Shown one piece after another: positions 6,264 through 13,042 of a stretch of DNA of 19,547 bases; position 1 is the stretch's first letter; every line of letters starts with the position of its first letter. The stretch comes from JAVKSM01 sp039583705 (lineage in GTDB: Bacteria > Actinomycetota > Actinomycetes > Mycobacteriales > Pseudonocardiaceae), in assembly GCA_039583705.1 (NCBI GenBank), contig JAVKSM010000053.1, positions 1-19,547 on the forward strand, in the 5' to 3' direction. The position numbers and the translations under genes were made by a program. Below the pieces are notes generated by a model. The model was not told where the DNA came from and made no database searches. It saw only the letters and a program-made list of their open reading frames with translations.

Positions 6264-8329
6264 GGCACCCGCTCCAGGCGCACCGCACACACCTTGAACT
6301 CGGGCATCCGGCTGACCGGGTCCAGGGCCGGGTTGGTGACGAGGTTCGCGGCCTGCTCGCCCGGGAAGTGGAACGGTAGGAAAACCGTGTCCTCACGCAG
6401 GCTCGCCACGGTGCGGACCCGCGCGGTGGCGACCCCGCGCCGGGACACGACCCGTGTCAGGTCGCCGTCCGCCAGCCCCGCCCGTGCCGCGACGTCCGGG
6501 TGCACCTCGACGTAGGACTCCGGCGTGACGGCGGACAGCTCGGCCACCCGGCGGGTCTGGGTGCCCGACTGGTAGTGCGCGAGCACCCGACCTGTGGTGG
6601 CGTGCAGCGGGTAGCCGGCGTCGGGCCGCTCCGCCGGGCCGGAGGCGTCCACGGGCACGAACCGGGCGCGGCCGTCGGGGTGAGCGAAGCCGTCGAGGAA
6701 CATCCGCGGGGTGCCGGGGTGGGCCGGGCCGCCGGGCTCGGCCGCCGGACAGGGCCAGTACAACGCCTCGCCGGCGTCCAGCCGCTGGTAGCTGATCCCG
6801 CCGTAGTCGGCCGGACCGCCCGCCGAGGCCGCGCGGAGCTCGTCGAACACCATGGCCGGGTCGGGCGGGAACCGGGACGCGGGCTGGCCGAGCCGCACGG
6901 CCAGTCCGGCGATCACCTCGAGGTCGGTGCGCACCCCTGGCGGCGGACACGCCGCCCGGCGCCGGCGCAGCACCCGGCCCTCGAGGTTGGTCAGGGTGCC
7001 CTCCTCCTCCGCCCACTGCGTCACCGGCAGCACGACGTCGGCCAGCGCCGCGGTCTCCGAGCCGAACGGGTCGGCCACCACCAGCAGGTCCAGTGCGGAC
7101 AGCCGCTGCGCGACGTGGCGCGAGTTCGGGGCCGAGACGACGGGGTTGGAGCCGAAGACCAGCAGCGCCCGCGGCCCGTCGGGGCGCCCCAGCGCGTCGA
7201 GCAGCTCGTAGGCGGACCGCCCCGGCCCTGGCAGCTCGCCCGGCGACACCCCCCAGACGGCGGCGACGTGCCGCCGGGCGGCCGGGTCGTCGATGCGCCG
7301 GTAGCCGGGCAGTTGGTCGGCCTTCTGGCCGTGCTCCCGGCCACCCTGCCCGTTGCCCTGACCGGTCAGGCAGCCGAAGCCGGAGCCCGGACGGCCGGGC
7401 AGGCCGAGCGTCAGCGCCAGGTTGATCCACGCCGAGACCGTGTCGGTGCCCCTGGCGTGCTGATCGGTGCCCCTGGCGGTCAGTACGTAGGCCGACCCGG
7501 CGTGCGCCAGCAGCGCGACCGCGGCCCGCATGTCGCTGGCCGCCACACCGCACACCCGCTCGGCGCGTTCCGGCCACCACCGCGCGGCCAACCGCCACAC
7601 CGCGTCGAAGCCGGTGGTCCGGGCGTCCACGTAGGGCTGGTCGAGGTATCCCTCGGCGACGGCCACGTGCAGCATCCCCAGCGCCAGCGCGAGATCCGAG
7701 CCGGGTGCGGGCGCCAGGTGCAGGCCGCCGGACGCGACGGCCTGCACGGCCGTCGCGGTGCGCCGGGGGTCGACCACGACCTGCACCGCCTGGCGCAGGT
7801 GGCCCAGGAACGGCGGCATCGTCTCGCCGACGTTCGCGCCGACAAGTGCCACCGCCTCGGCCCCCGCCAGGTCCGTGACCGGGAACGGTAGCCCCCGGTC
7901 CACCCCGAAGGCGCGGATGCCGGCCGCGGCCGCCGAGGACATGCAGAACCGTCCGTTGTAGTCGATCTGGGAGGTTCCCAGCGCGACCCGGGCGAACTTG
8001 CCGAGCAGGTAGGCCTTCTCGTTGGTCAACCCGCCGCCGCCGAACACCGCCACCGAATCCGGGCCGTGCCGGGCCCGCAGCGCCCGCAGCCGCGCCGCCA
8101 CGGCGTCCAGCGCGGCGTCCCAGCCCGCGCTCCGGCCGGCCAGCAGCGGGCCGGACAACCGGGCGCCGCCGGTGAGCAGCGCCGCGGCCGTCCACCCCTT
8201 GTGGCACAACCCGCCCCGGCTCGCCGGAAACGGCCGGGGGGAGACCGCCAACCCCCCGGTGACCCCGTCGGCCAGCGTCATGGCGCACTGCAGGGCGCAG
8301 TAGGGACAGTGCGTGGCCACCTCAGGCAT
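6260..8329 (-). CDS. nasA: Assimilatory nitrate reductase, molybdopterin catalytic subunit (NasA type)
   Basis: A 689-residue bis-MGD oxidoreductase of the DMSO reductase superfamily, NasA/NarB branch, which reduces nitrate to nitrite in the cytoplasm. The N-terminal [4Fe-4S] ligands are C8, C11, C15 and C42 (HCPYCALQC and RGGLCHKGW). No Tat signal is present. The C-terminal molybdopterin dinucleotide-binding region carries the family ending with FLPFHF, NLVTNPALDPVSRMPEFKVCAVRL. Unlike some NasA proteins it has no C-terminal BFD [2Fe-2S] domain; that module is in the next gene. The ATG at 8329 follows a GGAGGACCGCAGG ribosome site. A 53-base gap with a GlnR-like box separates it from narK upstream. 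A formate dehydrogenase assignment is unlikely, since no selenocysteine site is seen and the context is nitrate and nitrite. Confidence 0.93.
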   Translation of the reverse strand: MPEVATHCPYCALQCAMTLADGVTGGLAVSPRPFPASRGGLCHKGWTAAALLTGGARLSGPLLAGRSAGWDAALDAVAARLRALRARHGPDSVAVFGGGGLTNEKAYLLGKFARVALGTSQIDYNGRFCMSSAAAAGIRAFGVDRGLPFPVTDLAGAEAVALVGANVGETMPPFLGHLRQAVQVVVDPRRTATAVQAVASGGLHLAPAPGSDLALALGMLHVAVAEGYLDQPYVDARTTGFDAVWRLAARWWPERAERVCGVAASDMRAAVALLAHAGSAYVLTARGTDQHARGTDTVSAWINLALTLGLPGRPGSGFGCLTGQGNGQGGREHGQKADQLPGYRRIDDPAARRHVAAVWGVSPGELPGPGRSAYELLDALGRPDGPRALLVFGSNPVVSAPNSRHVAQRLSALDLLVVADPFGSETAALADVVLPVTQWAEEEGTLTNLEGRVLRRRRAACPPPGVRTDLEVIAGLAVRLGQPASRFPPDPAMVFDELRAASAGGPADYGGISYQRLDAGEALYWPCPAAEPGGPAHPGTPRMFLDGFAHPDGRARFVPVDASGPAERPDAGYPLHATTGRVLAHYQSGTQTRRVAELSAVTPESYVEVHPDVAARAGLADGDLTRVVSRRGVATARVRTVASLREDTVFLPFHFPGEQAANLVTNPALDPVSRMPEFKVCAVRLERVP

Positions 8330-8365
8330 CCTGCGGTCCTCCCGTGTCCCCGGCGGATCGTCGTG

Positions 8366-8381
8366 GTTTCCCTCGCGTTAC
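8366..8381 (-). promoter_or_regulatory. GlnR-type binding box upstream of nasA
   Basis: Read on the minus strand the sequence is GTAAC-GCGAGG-GAAAC, an exact match to the actinomycete GlnR element gTnAC-n6-GaAAC. It sits 36 bases before the nasA start and two bases beyond the narK stop codon. The next expected half-site downstream (GATCC at 8355-8359) matches poorly, so this is a single a/b pair, not a tandem element. GlnR is the global nitrogen regulator of nitrate and nitrite genes in Streptomyces and mycobacteria. MtrA is reported to bind similar sites. The position suggests a second, nitrogen-controlled promoter inside the operon, or a site controlling readthrough from narK. Confidence 0.6.
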
Positions 8382-8382
8382 G

Positions 8383-9753
8383 TCACACCTCCGCGAGCGC
8401 AGGCAGGCCTTCCGGCGCCTCGGCGGCGGCCGGCCGCCGCCGCAGGTACCCGGCGTAGGTGACTGCGACGCAGACCAGGTAGAAGGCGAAGAAGCCGTAG
8501 CAGGCCGGGACGCCGCTGTGGGTCGCGGCGAAGGACTGCCGGAAGGCGAGGTTGATGAAAAGTCCGCCGAGCGCACCGACCGCCGAGATGATCCCGATCG
8601 CCGCTCCGGACAGCCGCCGGGCCCGCAGCGTCTCCGCCACCGGCGCCGCCCCGGCGTCGATCGCCGCGAGCGCCTTCGCTCGGAAGATGCCGGGGATCAT
8701 CGTGTACGTCGAGCCGTTGCCGACCCCCGAGAGCACGAACAGCGCAAGGAAGCCGACGGTGAACAGCGGCAGCGACCGGGCGCCGGAGGCGACGACGACG
8801 AGCCCGGTGGCTGCGGCCATCGCCAGGAAGGTCCAGAAGGTCACCCGGGCTCCGCCCACCCGGTCGGACAGCGCGCCGCCGAGGGGTCGGGCGAGCGAGC
8901 CGAGCAGCGGGCCGACGAACGTGACCGCGGCTGCCTGCAGCGGCGTGCGGCCGAACTGGCTCTGCAGGACCAGCCCGAAGGCGAAGCTGTAGCCGATGAA
9001 CGACCCGAACGTGCCGACGTAGAGCAGCGACATGATCCAGGTCTGGGCATCGGCGACGGCGCCGCGCGCCGCGCGGACGTCATTGCGCACCGTCGCGAGG
9101 TTGTCCATGAACAACGACGCGCACAGCGCGGACACCACGACGAGCGGCAGGTACACCGCGAGCAGGATCCGGGGGTGGGCCGTGCCGGTGAGGACGATGA
9201 CCGCCAGCCCGAGGAGCTGGATGACCGCGACGCCGATGTTCCCGCCGCCGGCGTTGAGGCCCAGCGCAACCCCCTTGCGGTGCTCCGGGTAGAAGGTGTT
9301 GATGTTGGCCATCGAGGAGGCGAAGTTGCCGCCTCCCACGCCCGCGAGCGCCGCGACGAGCACCAACGTGGTGTAGGAGGTTCCGGGGTGCAGCACGGCG
9401 GCGGCGACCACGGTCGGGACGAGCAGCGCCAGCGCGCTGGCGATCGTCCAGTTGCGGCCCCCGAAGCGGGCGACGGCGAAGCTGTAGGGCACCCGCAGCA
9501 CCGCTCCGACCAGCGTGGGCAGCGAGACCAGGAAGAACTTCCCCGCGGCGTCGATGTGGTAGGCGGGCCCGAGGAACAGCACGAAGACCGACCACATGGT
9601 CCACACCGAGAACCCGACGTGCTCCACGAAGATCGAGAACCACAGGTTGCGGGCTGCGACGCGCCGGCCCGAGGCTGCCCAGAAGTCCGGATCCTCGGGC
9701 TCCCAGTACTCGATCCAGTGACGGGAGCGGCGGGCAGCCACGGCGGGGTCCAT
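8383..9753 (-). CDS. narK: Nitrate/nitrite porter, MFS NNP family (NarK type)
   Basis: A 456-residue integral membrane protein of the nitrate-nitrite porter family, with about 12 hydrophobic segments. The N-terminus has the family opening WIEYWEPEDPDFW, then ARRNLWFSIFVEHVGFSVW-like residues (here ARNLWFSIFVEHVGFSVW). The two nitrate signature stretches are visible: GVGGGNFASSMANINTFYP near residues 125-142 and NAGGGNIGVAVIQLLG near 170-186. It is first in the operon and would bring in nitrate, or exchange nitrate and nitrite, for NasA. I chose the ATG at 9753 because it immediately precedes the conserved opening; the 24 residues upstream in frame look non-coding. The ribosome site before this ATG is weak. 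It ends 53 bases before nasA. Confidence 0.92.
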   Translation of the reverse strand: MDPAVAARRSRHWIEYWEPEDPDFWAASGRRVAARNLWFSIFVEHVGFSVWTMWSVFVLFLGPAYHIDAAGKFFLVSLPTLVGAVLRVPYSFAVARFGGRNWTIASALALLVPTVVAAAVLHPGTSYTTLVLVAALAGVGGGNFASSMANINTFYPEHRKGVALGLNAGGGNIGVAVIQLLGLAVIVLTGTAHPRILLAVYLPLVVVSALCASLFMDNLATVRNDVRAARGAVADAQTWIMSLLYVGTFGSFIGYSFAFGLVLQSQFGRTPLQAAAVTFVGPLLGSLARPLGGALSDRVGGARVTFWTFLAMAAATGLVVVASGARSLPLFTVGFLALFVLSGVGNGSTYTMIPGIFRAKALAAIDAGAAPVAETLRARRLSGAAIGIISAVGALGGLFINLAFRQSFAATHSGVPACYGFFAFYLVCVAVTYAGYLRRRPAAAEAPEGLPALAEV

Positions 9754-9857
9754 GGGTGGCGAGGCTATGCAGCCGCCGTTACCCCGGTGTGCCGCCGGAT
9801 GACAGCCGTGCGAACAGGTCCTCACCGCCGTCGCCGGGACGCGGTGAGGCGGTCAGG
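9754..9857. other. Gap between moeZ and narK; probable operon promoter region
   Basis: A 104-base non-coding gap on the upstream side of the nitrate operon. On the minus strand a GTAAC half-site occurs at 9778-9782. It is flanked at the expected spacing only by poor partners (TGCAT downstream, GGCAC upstream). If GlnR acts here, the site is degenerate. No clear -35/-10 pair or terminator was recognised. Confidence 0.3.
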
Positions 9858-11018
9858 TCAGTAGGTCGGCAGCGAGGGGTCGACCTGCGTGGCCCACGCC
9901 AGGACGCCACCGCCGACGTGCACCGCGTCCCGGAAGCCGGCTCGGTGCAGCGCCGCCAGCGCCTCCGCCGAGCGGGCACCGGACTTGCAGTGCAGCACCA
10001 GCGGCTTGTCCTGCGGCAGCTCGGCCAACGCCTCACCGGAGAGGATCCGGTCCTTGGGGATCAGCCGGGACCCCGGGATCGACACGATCTCGTACTCGTT
10101 GGGCTCGCGGACGTCGATGAGCTCGAAGGACTTGCCTGAGTCGATCATCTCCTTGAGCTCCAGCGCGGTGATCGTGTGCCCCACCGCGGCCTGCGCCGCG
10201 TCTGAGGACACCGTGCCGCAGAATGCCTCGTAGTCGATCAGTTCGGTGACCGGGCCGGCGTCCGGGTCACGCCGGATCCGGATCGTCCGGTAGGTCATCT
10301 CCAGGGCGTCGTAGACCACGAGCCGGCCGAGCAGGCTCTCCCCGATCCCGGTGATGAGCTTGACCGCCTCGTTCACCATGATCGATCCGATCGCCGCGCA
10401 CAGCACGCCGAGCACCCCGCCTTCGGCGCAGGACGGCACCATCCCGGGCGGCGGCGGGACCGGGTACAGGTCGCGGTACTGCGGGCCGTGCTCGGCCCAG
10501 AACACCGACGTCTGCCCCTCGAAGCGGAAGATCGAGCCCCACACGTAGGGCTTGCCGAGCAGCACGCACGCGTCGTTGACCAGGTAGCGGGTCGCGAAGT
10601 TGTCGGTGCCGTCGAGGATGAGGTCGTAGTCGCGGAAGATCTCCAGCGCGTTGGACGAGTCCAGACGCACCTGGTGCAGCCGGACCTGCACGAACGGGTT
10701 GACCTCCCGCACCGAGTCGCGGGCGGACTCGGCCTTTGGCCGGCCGACGTCGGACTGGCCGTGGATGACCTGGCGTTGCAGGTTCGACTCGTCGACGACG
10801 TCGAAGTCGACGACGCCGAGCGTGCCCACACCGGCGGCTGCAAGGTAGAGCAGCGCGGGGCTGCCCAGGCCGCCGGCCCCGATGACGAGCACCTTGGCGT
10901 TCTTCAGCCGCTTCTGCCCGGTCATCCCCACCTCGGGGATGATGAGGTGACGGCTGTAGCGGATCACCTCGTCCTTGGTCAGTCCGGCGGCGGGCTCCAC
11001 CAGCGGCGGCAGTGACAT
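9858..11018 (-). CDS. moeZ: Adenylyltransferase/sulfurtransferase MoeZ (MoeB domain plus rhodanese domain)
   Basis: A 386-residue fusion of an E1-like ThiF/MoeB domain (residues about 10-255) and a C-terminal rhodanese domain (about 285-386). It adenylates the C-terminus of small sulfur carriers such as MoaD, then transfers sulfur to make the thiocarboxylate for molybdopterin synthesis. In actinobacteria it also serves other carriers such as CysO. Visible are the nucleotide loop GAGGLGSP near 44, DGTDNFATRYLVNDAC near 136 and the rhodanese active-site loop HCKSGARSAEA, with its cysteine near 343. The CxxC zinc pairs of E. coli MoeB are missing, as in mycobacterial MoeZ. The ATG at 11018 follows GAGGAG. 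It is encoded just upstream of the nitrate operon on the same strand, so its product would support the molybdenum cofactor of NasA. It is also a housekeeping gene of the neighbouring conserved block. Confidence 0.93.
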   Translation of the reverse strand: MSLPPLVEPAAGLTKDEVIRYSRHLIIPEVGMTGQKRLKNAKVLVIGAGGLGSPALLYLAAAGVGTLGVVDFDVVDESNLQRQVIHGQSDVGRPKAESARDSVREVNPFVQVRLHQVRLDSSNALEIFRDYDLILDGTDNFATRYLVNDACVLLGKPYVWGSIFRFEGQTSVFWAEHGPQYRDLYPVPPPPGMVPSCAEGGVLGVLCAAIGSIMVNEAVKLITGIGESLLGRLVVYDALEMTYRTIRIRRDPDAGPVTELIDYEAFCGTVSSDAAQAAVGHTITALELKEMIDSGKSFELIDVREPNEYEIVSIPGSRLIPKDRILSGEALAELPQDKPLVLHCKSGARSAEALAALHRAGFRDAVHVGGGVLAWATQVDPSLPTY

Positions 11019-11064
11019 CCCGGTCTCCTCACGTCTCGCCTTGACCCTGCACAACGCCGCCACG

Positions 11065-11096
11065 CCCGCTCGTCTTCCCGTACCCGCTCGTCTTCC
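11065..11096. repeat. Direct repeat between the hydrolase gene and moeZ
   Basis: The 14-base sequence CCCGCTCGTCTTCC occurs at 11065-11078 and 11083-11096, a period of 18 bases. It lies in the 110-base gap (11019-11128) upstream of moeZ, 47 bases before its start. It could be an operator with two sites on the same helix face class, or a simple duplication. No other structure was recognised in the gap. Confidence 0.75.
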
Positions 11097-11128
11097 TCAG
11101 GGCGCCACGCCCGCCACCGGCTCCGGTG

Positions 11129-12124
11129 TCACCACTCGCCGCGCTGCGCGGCGTCGACCATGCCGATGATCGCCCTCGCGACGATCGCCGGCTGCTCCAT
11201 CTGGGCGACGTGGCCGACACCCGGCAGCACGAGCAGCCGGCCGCGGCGCAGCGCCGCCGCCGTCCGCGCCGCCCGGCGCACCGACATCAGCCGGTCGCGG
11301 TCACCCCAGACGACCAGCGCCGGCGCATCCACCCGTCGGGTCACCGCCCATAGCGACCGCGACCCGCCCGCGAGCCACGCCCGCACCAGCCCGGCGAACG
11401 AGCGGTTCAGCGCCTCGGAGGCCCACGGCATGCCCACCCGCTCCCGGTGCTCCGCCTCCGCCTGGGCGAGGTGCTCCTCGACGATCCGCGACGGGTCGCC
11501 GAAGCACAGCACGAGGACCTGCTCGGCCCGCTCCCGCGGCGTCAGCCGGGCCAACGCCGCGCGCGCCCGCTGCCCCAGCACCGGCACCGCCGCCAGGGCC
11601 ATCCGCGGGTCGGCGAGCCGACTGGGGTCGAGGCGCAGGTCCGGCACCGCCGGTGAGACCAGGGTGAGCGTGCGCACCAGCTCGGGGCGGCGGGCGGCCA
11701 CCGCCAGCGCGATGGCCCCACCCATGGAGTTGCCGACCAGGTGCACCGGCTCGCCCCGCTCGGCGAGGAAGCAGAGCACCGCGTCGGCGTGTCCGGCCAG
11801 CGAGTAGTCGCCGGTCGCCGACGGAGCGGAGCGGCCGAACCCGGGTAGGTCCAGGGCGAGGCCCGCCATCCGGCGCGAGAGCGCCGCTGCCAGGTCCGTC
11901 CAGTTGGTCGCGGAGCCGCCGAGGCCGTGCAGGAAGACGGCGGTCGGCGCGTCTCGCCCGGGTCCGGGAGTCTCTCGGACGTGCAGCGTCACCCTGCCGG
12001 AGCTGACCTCGCGACCCGGCCACGGTTGCCGCGCCGGCTCCAGCGCCGGCAGCGCCGCGGCCTCGGCCAGCGGAACCTCCTCGCCGACGACGGGGCCGGC
12101 TCCGAATCCGGTGCTGGTCTCCAC
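11129..12124 (-). CDS. Alpha/beta-fold hydrolase, function unknown
   Basis: A 331-residue alpha/beta hydrolase. The oxyanion region is FLHGLGGSATNW near residue 63, the nucleophile elbow GNSMGG near 130 (Ser), the acid WGDRDRL near 271 and the catalytic histidine GVGHVAQME near 302, so the triad is complete. The fold covers esterases, lipases, epoxide hydrolases and C-C hydrolases, and the substrate cannot be inferred. There is no signal peptide. The start is a GTG at 12124, placed seven bases after GAGGAGG. It is divergent from the TetR gene with an 86-base gap, so that regulator may control it. The hydrolase sits next to moeZ in mycobacteria as well (Rv3207c position, from memory), suggesting an old linkage, not a recent arrival. 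Confidence 0.85.
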   Translation of the reverse strand: METSTGFGAGPVVGEEVPLAEAAALPALEPARQPWPGREVSSGRVTLHVRETPGPGRDAPTAVFLHGLGGSATNWTDLAAALSRRMAGLALDLPGFGRSAPSATGDYSLAGHADAVLCFLAERGEPVHLVGNSMGGAIALAVAARRPELVRTLTLVSPAVPDLRLDPSRLADPRMALAAVPVLGQRARAALARLTPRERAEQVLVLCFGDPSRIVEEHLAQAEAEHRERVGMPWASEALNRSFAGLVRAWLAGGSRSLWAVTRRVDAPALVVWGDRDRLMSVRRAARTAAALRRGRLLVLPGVGHVAQMEQPAIVARAIIGMVDAAQRGEW

Positions 12125-12161
12125 TCACGTGCCTCCTCGCCGTGTCCGCGTTCGACCCTAC

Positions 12162-12177
12162 TTGCCGATAAGGTCAA
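12162..12177. promoter_or_regulatory. Imperfect inverted repeat in the hydrolase/TetR divergent gap
   Basis: TTGCC-gataa-GGTCAA lies in the middle of the 86-base gap between the divergent hydrolase and TetR genes. The arms match imperfectly. On the minus strand TTGACC also resembles a -35 hexamer facing the hydrolase. TetR proteins often bind such sites in the divergent gap, but the symmetry is weak and no good -10 was found. Confidence 0.2.
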
Positions 12178-12210
12178 CCTCAGAGTCCGTCCGACGGCAT
12201 GAGAGGCGGG

Positions 12211-12843
12211 ATGACCGACCCGACCGACACCCGCGTCGACACTCCACCGCGCGGCAGCCGGCTGCCCCGGGACGCGCGGCGGGCACAGTTGCTCGACGCC
12301 GCCCGGGACGTCTTCGCTGCGCAGGGCTACCACTCCGCCGCGATGGATGACATCGCGGAACGGGCCGGCGTCAGCAAGCCCGTGCTCTACCAGCACTTTC
12401 CCGGCAAGCTCGAGCTCTACCAGGCACTGGTGGCGACCTCCACCGACGATCTGGTCGGCCGGGTGCGCGGCGCGATCGACTCCACGCCGGACAACAAGCA
12501 GCGGGTCTACGCCGCCGTCGAGGCCTACTTCGACTTCGTCGCCACCGAGGGCGAGGCGTTCCGGCTGGTGTTCGAGTCGGACCTGCGGGGCACGCCGCAG
12601 ATCGCCGAACTCGTCGAGACGGCCCTCTCGGACTGCGTCGGGGCCATCGCGGCCGCGGTCACCGCGGACGCCGGGCTGGACACGCAACGGGCCCGGCTGC
12701 TCGCGGTCGGGCTGGTCGGGCTGAGCCAACTCGCCGCGCGCTACTGGCTGGCCACCGGGCGGACGCTGTCGCGGGACGAGGCCGTCTCCCTGATGTCGAC
12801 GCTCGCCTGGCGGGGCCTCGCCGGCTTCCCGCTGCAGCCCTGA
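12211..12843 (+). CDS. TetR-family transcriptional regulator
   Basis: A 210-residue one-domain repressor. The N-terminal helix-turn-helix reads RRAQLLDAARDVFAAQGYHSAAMDDIAERAGVSKPVLYQHFPGK in successive parts, across residues about 26-68. The remaining helices form the ligand-binding half, starting near KLELYQALVATSTDDLV and followed by YFDFVATEGEAFRLVFE. I chose the ATG at 12211, which follows GAGAGGCGGG, over the ATG four codons earlier at 12199. It is divergent from the alpha/beta hydrolase and corresponds in position to Rv3208 of M. tuberculosis. Its ligand is unknown. It probably represses itself and perhaps the hydrolase. The sulfurase-like gene 200 bases downstream on the same strand has its own ribosome site and may be transcribed separately. 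Confidence 0.9.
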   Translation: MTDPTDTRVDTPPRGSRLPRDARRAQLLDAARDVFAAQGYHSAAMDDIAERAGVSKPVLYQHFPGKLELYQALVATSTDDLVGRVRGAIDSTPDNKQRVYAAVEAYFDFVATEGEAFRLVFESDLRGTPQIAELVETALSDCVGAIAAAVTADAGLDTQRARLLAVGLVGLSQLAARYWLATGRTLSRDEAVSLMSTLAWRGLAGFPLQP

Positions 12844-13042
12844 CCCCTGGTGTCCTGGAAACGAAGACTCCTCACGTCAGCGGTGTCGACATCGGCCAGT
12901 AGGCGGTGGTGAACGCCGGCGAGCGCCGTCAGGGTGATGTCTGGTCGGTGTATCAGTGGCCCCGGCAGCGGTCTCTGTCTGGGGGGGTCGAACAACGGCC
13001 CTGACCGCCAGCACAGTGCCACCTCACAACGGGAGGCTCACG
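12844..13042. other. Gap between TetR and the sulfurase-like gene; nothing recognised
   Basis: About 200 bases with no convincing gene. A minus-strand frame runs across it (for example ITLTALAGVHHRLLADVDTA) and overlaps the end of the TetR gene. It could be a remnant of something larger, but it has no recognised motif or ribosome site. A run of seven G bases lies around 12980-12986. The good ribosome site GGGAGG at 13031-13036 belongs to the next gene. Confidence 0.4.

Noticed and set aside
9778..9782. GTAAC half-site upstream of narK as a second GlnR box
   Set aside because: At the required six-base spacing the partners are TGCAT and GGCAC, neither close to GAAAC. I therefore did not call it a GlnR site.
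12199..12210. Earlier ATG for the TetR gene
   Set aside because: The ATG at 12211 has a well-placed GAGAGGCGGG, which overlaps this earlier start; the extra residues are not part of the TetR fold.
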